Shown one piece after another: positions 57,792-64,000 of a DNA stretch of 64,000 nucleotides. The DNA is from Stichopus chloronotus. Its lineage: Eukaryota; Echinodermata; Holothuroidea; Aspidochirotida; Stichopodidae. The translations under genes were made by a program, and so were the position numbers. The notes beneath the pieces were generated by a model that did not search any database, had not been told where the DNA came from, and worked only from the letters and a program-made list of their open reading frames with translations. The first letter of the stretch is position 1. The number at the start of each line of letters is the position of its first letter. The stretch covers positions 25,203,918 through 25,267,917 of the forward strand of contig CM037833.1 in NCBI GenBank assembly GCA_021234535.1, in the 5' to 3' direction.

Positions 57792-60375
57792 TTCTTCATA
57801 GTCTGATAGGGAAAAAAAGAGGACTGTCATCCAACCCCCGCTCACGTCGCTAAAAATAATAACAAAGAAAGACAGATTTGGTTTCGATGGGGCGATACTT
57901 GAGCACAGATCTCCCCATCAAAGGGAAAAATTTCATGATCTGAGGAAAAATCCAAAGAATTTTCTCGCTCTAGATCATATTCTTGGTCTCGATACTACTG
58001 TCGTTTCCACTTCACGGTAAACAGCAATACCAATACGGGCCATGGAGGAATGTTCCTCGATCAGGGACAGGTCTTGGTCACAAAATGAATCCCACTATAT
58101 GTTGCTAGTATACAGTGATCACTGAATCATAGGCTAAAATTTCCACTGAGAAGGCTACAAATGAGGTGACTTTAATGATAGATATGGGAAAATCCTCATT
58201 TTAGGTGCTCTAGCCGTGAATACTACTATGAGTTGAGGATAATCCGTGAAAGTGATTGGGTGTATACGGTGACCCGGAACGACGAAAAGATTATGTATGA
58301 TCCTACTTAAGTTTTTCTTTATTTTGAAAGGTACGTACGAGATTGTTCATTATCAGAGTACGTCATTCAATGATCGAAACTGACAGTAGGCGGCTAACTC
58401 AGTGCTTTAACAAGCAACGGAACTGAGCTGAAGACAGTAGAAAACAGAACATCGTCTTTGAAAATTAACGGTTCGTACTATAAGGTCCTTCATAATAAAT
58501 ATACAACAGTACAGATCTCAGTCACTGCATGATGTATCAAATACATATTACCGGTAATCGGATCGCCGTTCCCTTATCGGTATCTGGAATAATAATATTT
58601 AGTGAAGAGAAGTACTGTATAGGCTCCCACTTAAAAAAATAAGGTACAGACTGATAGCCTCATGGCGACCCGTCAGTGGTCAGTTGTTTTGATGAAGTGA
58701 ACATTCAGTACTAGTGTACTTCCCATTGGCTTGTTCAAAGAAGCCCACGGTAGAGCTGAATAAAAGATGACAACCTCTTTATATAGTTGTAGTTTACACT
58801 TTTTTTTCAATATGTTGGAAGAATTTGAAGTCATATGGCGGAATTTACCCCCATGAAAACTATTTATTTTCCCCAAATTGTCTGAATGGCGCAATGGAAC
58901 GACATTACTAATCTTTTGGTCACTGATGAAGTTTCAGTATTTTTACGCACGCAATCACTGCAAGGAAATTCTTGAGAAAAGATGTTTTGTGCATACATGG
59001 GCCCAAGCCATTAACGATCACATATGATAGATAGAAATCTTTGATATGATGTACCTTTCATGTATACCTAACGTTATTGAAAAGCTGACACTGCTACTAT
59101 ATAGGCCGTCCAACACATTGCTGTCAGCATATGATACATTAAACAAATACGAAATATGCTTAAAAATGTTTGGATAAGCGAGTTCAAGTCCAACTCCCAA
59201 GTAACCATTTTTAGATATTAACCGAATTACGTAGCCATAATATAGGACATATCTTGAAGCCATTTTTGTATTCACACTCAACACAGCAGTGTCAACAGTA
59301 GAGTTGGGCTATATTAATATTGTCCTCAAGACATAGAGTCGGTGGTGTATATGAGCAAGGAACGCCAAATATATCAATTTTACCACAACACTGAAGTTCG
59401 TTTGGTGTTCGTTTGTGTAAATTTCATAGTTAGTAAGAACACGTAGACATACGTAAGTACTTAGTCGATCATTTTCAACCCTCGAAAAAAAATCTGAGCA
59501 CTTCTGTCCAGTACAACTCGTAGCCTTTATAGGATAAATACCAGAACTGCAAGAAGCCCTGAAGTCCTTTATTGTAGAAAGGAATTGTTTCGTGCATGGA
59601 GTCAGTTTTATTCTTACACTTTCGGTAATACATGCAAAGTTTATAAATATTTAAATGCAATTTATAAACCATTTCCCATTTCAAGGGGTACTATTTAACT
59701 ATATGTAGCACACAAAAAGGACAAAATCAAACCAACGCAAATACGCCAGTTTTTGCTCCACCAAATTTGTAACGATATTTATATTAATTCCTATAAGATA
59801 CGCCATCGCACAGCTTGTACCTATGCTTGCATATTACATATCGAAATATTGGTATAAAATATCCTCTATGGATCCACCTGATATTGCAGGGCATAAACAA
59901 CCTTTGAAGACCGCAAGTTCACTTTCCAGCTTTCTAATATTGTTTTGAGTGACCAGTTACGGGTGACTGGAGATAGCTAAGATGCAAGTGTAACCTTGCT
60001 GGCTGTGGCTGTATATACTATGATATAGTGCATACATGAACACTGCACGAATCCTTTGCCATATCTATACGTGAAATGCAGAGATATTTCATAGACTGAT
60101 ACACTGGAACGGAATTCCATGATGGGTTACGTCTAAAGGCCGTATGTCATACGAGTATACTTGCTGTACGGGAGCAGGCGTTGGCAAAGAATACTAAGTT
60201 ACCCAATAAGACTTTTTACTCGTAAAAATAACGAGGGTAGGCCTATATCATAAATCAGACTTTAAATTCTGCGAATACAAGTTAATATAATGCACTCAAC
60301 ACTGAGGTAGTGTCTTTTCAAAGCTTAGGTCGTGTGACGCGAAAATCATCTATTGGATTATTGGGTGCATCAATC
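57792..60375. other. Unannotated AT-rich DNA
   Basis: No conserved open frame, RNA gene or clear repeat was recognised. TACAG/TACTG motifs are few (near 58505 and 58612). Confidence 0.5.
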
Positions 60376-60740
60376 GTTGTAAGTGTTGAAAATAGTCAAA
60401 AATTCCATCATAATTGATCAAATATTTTACAATTTTTAAAGGCAGATCCATCGTTCACACTTGCATCATGAGCAAGCATTGGCTGACTATGCAAACTTGT
60501 AACGTCAAGCGGTGAACTCCTATGATATGTCTCATGTGATCCTTTGGTCACTTAACTTTTATTTCGAGGACAATTGACAACTTTACACGCCAAGTTTCAT
60601 TTTTAGAATCTATATTACCAATGTCAAACCCAAGTGTTTTGCATGTTTTTCAAATTTTGAAAAGTCATATCTCAAACGCGGCAATAAATATGAGCAAAAT
60701 TCTGGTGGATTGTCATTCAGGGTTTCACTTTGCAACTTCT
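60376..60740 (+). repeat. Dispersed repeat family C, copy 2
   Basis: It is similar in order and sequence to 17262-17680, sharing AAATTCCATCA, CAT.A.CAAGCATT, TATGCAAA and AAGTCATATCTC. It is diverged, with no coding potential. Confidence 0.6.
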
Positions 60741-61512
60741 GAGCGACACCGGCTCTTTTCTAGAGGCATGTCATACGACCCTTCAGAGGCTCTTTAAACG
60801 AAATTGCAAGAGGACCAAATAAAATGCCATTGCAGTGATATTGATACGTAAGGCTTTCTATAGCACAGGACGGTAAAATTCTGTATTGTGGCAAACACAT
60901 ACCTGTTGCTTTTAACGAGAATAAATAAGGAACAAATGCCTGAGATTTCAACCACTTGCACCGGTACAGCAGTTATCTGCAAAAAGGTAAATCTTGCATC
61001 CCGAGGCTGAGTTACAGCTGAACTGAATAGCAGAAAGAGGCGTTTTTCCAAGTTCCTCAAACAAAAACTTCAGCAGTATCATAATTTGAGAGGGGGACAA
61101 AAATTATGGATGCGGGTAAAAAAAAAAAAAAACAGTTTAAAAGGAAAGTGTGGACTGTACGTATTCACAACGAAGATGGCATTTGCTACTTTTTTTCAGC
61201 GAATGGAATTAACTTTGAAATTTCTGAGAAAAACTCTAAGAAAAAGCTGAGAATTCACATCTGAGTAGGGAAGAAGCTTCTAAAACGGCTTTAAGTTCAC
61301 ATATCTATGTTGTCGGATCTTTCTTCATATAGTGGCGGTTGTAAGTTTTTCCTTTCAGAAACTCCCCGTCGGGGTTCACTTACAAGCAGTACGTACATTA
61401 AGTCTTATTTGAAGGAAATTGCCAGAGATACAGACGATGGCTGACACTAAACTTGTTCTTCTCACTATGCAGAGCAAGTATACACATACATATGGCCTTT
61501 GGAAAGACACAC

Positions 61513-62249
61513 TTAAAGGAATTCTCCACCATCGCTTCTCATGTCTCTTAAAAAGATGCAAACATTATTGTAGGCAAGTCGTCGTTCTTATTTCCAGGAA
61601 ATATCTCAAAGAATTCAGAAAATGAGTTTCTTGGTAAATATTCGAGGTACGAGCCTGGTGCTGGAAAACAATCGGTTGTGACGTAGAACAGACAAATCTA
61701 GATTGAACATTGCCCATGATTTTTATCTCAAACTGTGGGTTACAATACTGTTCGGATCTCTCATTTGGTGATAAGACCTTCCTTTCACCAGGGAGTGCCA
61801 TAGATATTGAACTAGTACCGACGAATAAAGGATAGAAATACCATTGATCTAATCACACAGCTTACCATTGCTTGGTTTGGTGGGTCTTACCGTATTAGCA
61901 GTAATTAAATTTTACCTCCATCACAATAACAGTTCCATTAGTTTTATGCACAAAAAGTTTCTGACTGAATGTAGACATTCATAGGGTTTTCATAATCTCT
62001 GACCTAAAGAGTTTTTGCGTCCAAGAAGTTGGTAATGCCAGAAACACGAAGAGTGTAAAAAAAAAAACACAGTATTTGTCGGTTCTACTTCACACATTTT
62101 CAGAATCGTACTGAGCCCCAACTTTCAAAGCGTTATTTCACAACTTAGGAAGCTTCCTCTGGTAAAGTCGTTATGTTTACTGAGAGAACGGTAAAGAAAC
62201 ATTGTGTTTTGTTGTGTTAAGTTTTCTTGTTGGTGGAAAATTCCTTTAA
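61513..62249. mobile_element. Candidate 737-bp element with TTAAAGGAATTCTCCACC ends
   Basis: TTAAAGGAATTCTCCACC at 61513-61530 and GGTGGAAAATTCCTTTAA at 62232-62249 are inverted, 17 of 18 positions matching. TTAA at both edges could be the target site. Unlike the 37.6-kb element, the inverted repeat does not extend further inwards. There is no transposase. The length is near that of the 731-bp element, but the interiors were not seen to match. Confidence 0.55.
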
Positions 62250-62594
62250 GTTATAAATGCAGTTGACTTCATGTACGGGGCATTCTGTGGCATTTCTGTG
62301 TCACGCACGGGACGTTTTGTATAATCGAATTACTGTTTTAATTTCAGTTATTACATTGAAGCTCATGTAATTAAAGCCTAGATGGTGTGAGTCGTGGATC
62401 CTGACGGGACGGAGAATGGACATGAATATTCAAGCGTGAAAGTAATACTGGAATCGCTCTGAATGTAGGTATGGTAGGGTCACTTTGGAAAGCAGGCTAC
62501 TTTTAGGATTCGTTTTCCAACTGAAGATGGTCACGTAAATTTGAATGGATTACTCCTTAGACTGGGAAAATCTATGTTCAAAAAAAAAAAAAAG

Positions 62595-62945
62595 TGTCAC
62601 GGACGGGACATTCCCAGTGTCGGGGGCGTGACAACATTAATTTACAGTCTTCTTGGTGTCTTCTTGACATGATTAATATCAGCAATGACCAACCAACAGT
62701 GAGGCTCAAGGCGTGTATTAAGCCTCCACTGTGAAATGCTACACGTTCAATGCGCTCCCTGTTCAACATAAAAAATAATCAGGTTCGCGGACGGGGGATT
62801 TCCCATCTTCGCGAACGGCACAACATTAATGTACAGTCTTCTGGGTGTCTCTTTGACCTATAAGTAACATAAATAATGACCAGCAGTATCACTCATGGGG
62901 TGCATGAAGCCTCAACTGTAAAATAATATATATTCAACCCTCTCC
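62595..62945 (+). repeat. Diverged tandem duplication, about 187-bp period
   Basis: GTCACGGACGGGACATTCCC near 62596 and TTCGCGGACGGGGGATTTCCC near 62784 begin two copies. Both continue ACAACATTAAT.TACAGTCTTCT, then AATGACCA and AAGCCTC.ACTGT. Shorter echoes (CACGGGACG near 62305, GCGGAAGGGACATT near 63240) suggest an older, larger array. Confidence 0.7.
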
Positions 62946-64000
62946 CAACCCTGCTCCTGTTGCAACCCATAGTACGTAACACTAGTATAGTGGTACCACT
63001 TTTCCATGACTAAATTACCGGATAAACCGTAATCAGCATTGTGGTTTTATAGGGTACATGCCGTCACTTTCTAAGTAATGTTTCCAATGTAACCCACCAA
63101 GCCATAATACTCCCTCCTATGGATTCCATAAAGCCTGCAGAACGGAAAGTGGCAAGTATCCCCTTCACTTTATGTGGATGAAGTACGTACAACGATGTAT
63201 ACACTGTCACTGGAAAATATCCGTCCTCGAAATTTGCTCGCGGAAGGGACATTTTCCATTAATTAATTACCCCAGTCAAGATGCGACATTACTTGGGTTT
63301 GAAAGTTCAGCAATAATTCTGAAGTCTTCTGAATGAAAAATGAAGAGCTATACTAGGAGAGAAAATGACAGAAGCTTCATGGGTTTGTGACACGGAACAG
63401 AGCGGATGATTCATCCATGATATGTTCGCTAAAATGCCTTCAGCCTGTTTCCGGACAACTAGGGGTCCTAATCTTCCCACTGCAAAACTCCTGGATCGAT
63501 TTCATCCGAAAAAACGAAGTTTGATGCAACGATGGAGAGCACGGTGTAAACGAATTAACGTCTTCACTTCACCCCGGAATATTTTGAGCTGACAACTACC
63601 ATGTATGTGAGGATATTTCACCTAGGATTCTAAGCCCTGTCTACGCAAAAACTACCTACCGTCCCAAGACATTGGAAATCAAACTTGGTACATTCCAGAG
63701 GCCTTTCCATCACCGTGCCGCAGTTCCAAACTGAATCTTCACCATCACTGAAGGCTAATCAGGACTGTTTTTCTGTCTTTCCAGTACTGGGGACTGGTTT
63801 CGCCTTGTGTTGGATGCCAGCAGGCAGAGACAGTTTCCCCGAAATAACAACGCCTAATGTTATGAGTTAACACTGACTAAGCCGTCTTACTGTCCATAGT
63901 GTTGCCGTGGAAAGTCCGAGCATGTGTAATAAGGTTACTTTTAATTTTTTGAACTAGACAACCCGTATAGTAAATTCCAATACAGAAAACGTTGGCTGAC
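62946..64000. other. Unannotated terminal stretch
   Basis: Short open frames only, with no recognisable domain, splice structure or repeat beyond the echoes noted for the 62.6-kb duplication. The window ends without a gene boundary. Confidence 0.5.

Noticed and set aside
1..64000. Prokaryotic features, CRISPR array, rRNA or tRNA genes
   Set aside because: No operon structure, spacer-repeat array or canonical RNA gene sequence was seen. GT-AG introns and a PURA gene establish a metazoan source.

Overview
This is 64 kb of AT-rich, intron-bearing eukaryotic genomic DNA. It contains one clearly recognisable protein-coding gene: a six-exon plus-strand orthologue of the single-stranded DNA/RNA-binding protein Pur-alpha (PURA/PURB family), with coding exons at 8009-8072, 34305-34405, 35082-35304, 38661-38781, 39864-39982 and 42779-42967. 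The rest is non-coding sequence full of transposon remnants and tandem repeats. The DIRS-type retroelement, abundant small inverted-repeat elements, CpG-poor background and close similarity of the Pur repeats to vertebrate PURA suggest a marine invertebrate, most plausibly a deuterostome such as an echinoderm or hemichordate. The species cannot be fixed from the sequence.

Layout. 1-7.88 kb is upstream intergenic DNA, crowded with short palindromic TACAG/TACTG motifs. 7.88-8.07 kb is a CpG-enriched 5' end with exon 1. 8.07-34.3 kb is a 26-kb first intron holding a G-rich purine tract just after exon 1, several small inverted-repeat elements, an internally deleted DIRS-like retroelement with inverted terminal repeats (26.87-30.31 kb) and a second antisense DIRS gag fragment. 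34.3-43.0 kb holds exons 2-6; introns 4 and 5 are largely minisatellite. 43-53 kb is poor in the TACAG/TACTG motif, rich in A and T homopolymers, and may include a long 3' UTR. 53.3-56.7 kb carries a roughly 140-bp tandem repeat whose units contain AGGTCA hexamers spaced like nuclear-receptor direct repeats. 57.2-57.8 kb is a hAT-like miniature element with an 8-bp target duplication. 58-64 kb shows only diverged repeats.

The most notable point about the gene is one extra base in exon 3 (about 35131-35137). It breaks the conserved first Pur repeat and puts a stop at 35166-35168, although everything up- and downstream is intact. An assembly or sequencing error, or a null allele, is more likely than true decay. 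Other observations worth checking are the pentamer palindrome field, the DR1/DR4-like hexamer array, the purine tract next to exon 1 of a gene whose product binds purine-rich repeats, and the DIRS deletion derivative. I found no tRNA, rRNA, CRISPR or prokaryotic features. No gene could be supported on the minus strand.
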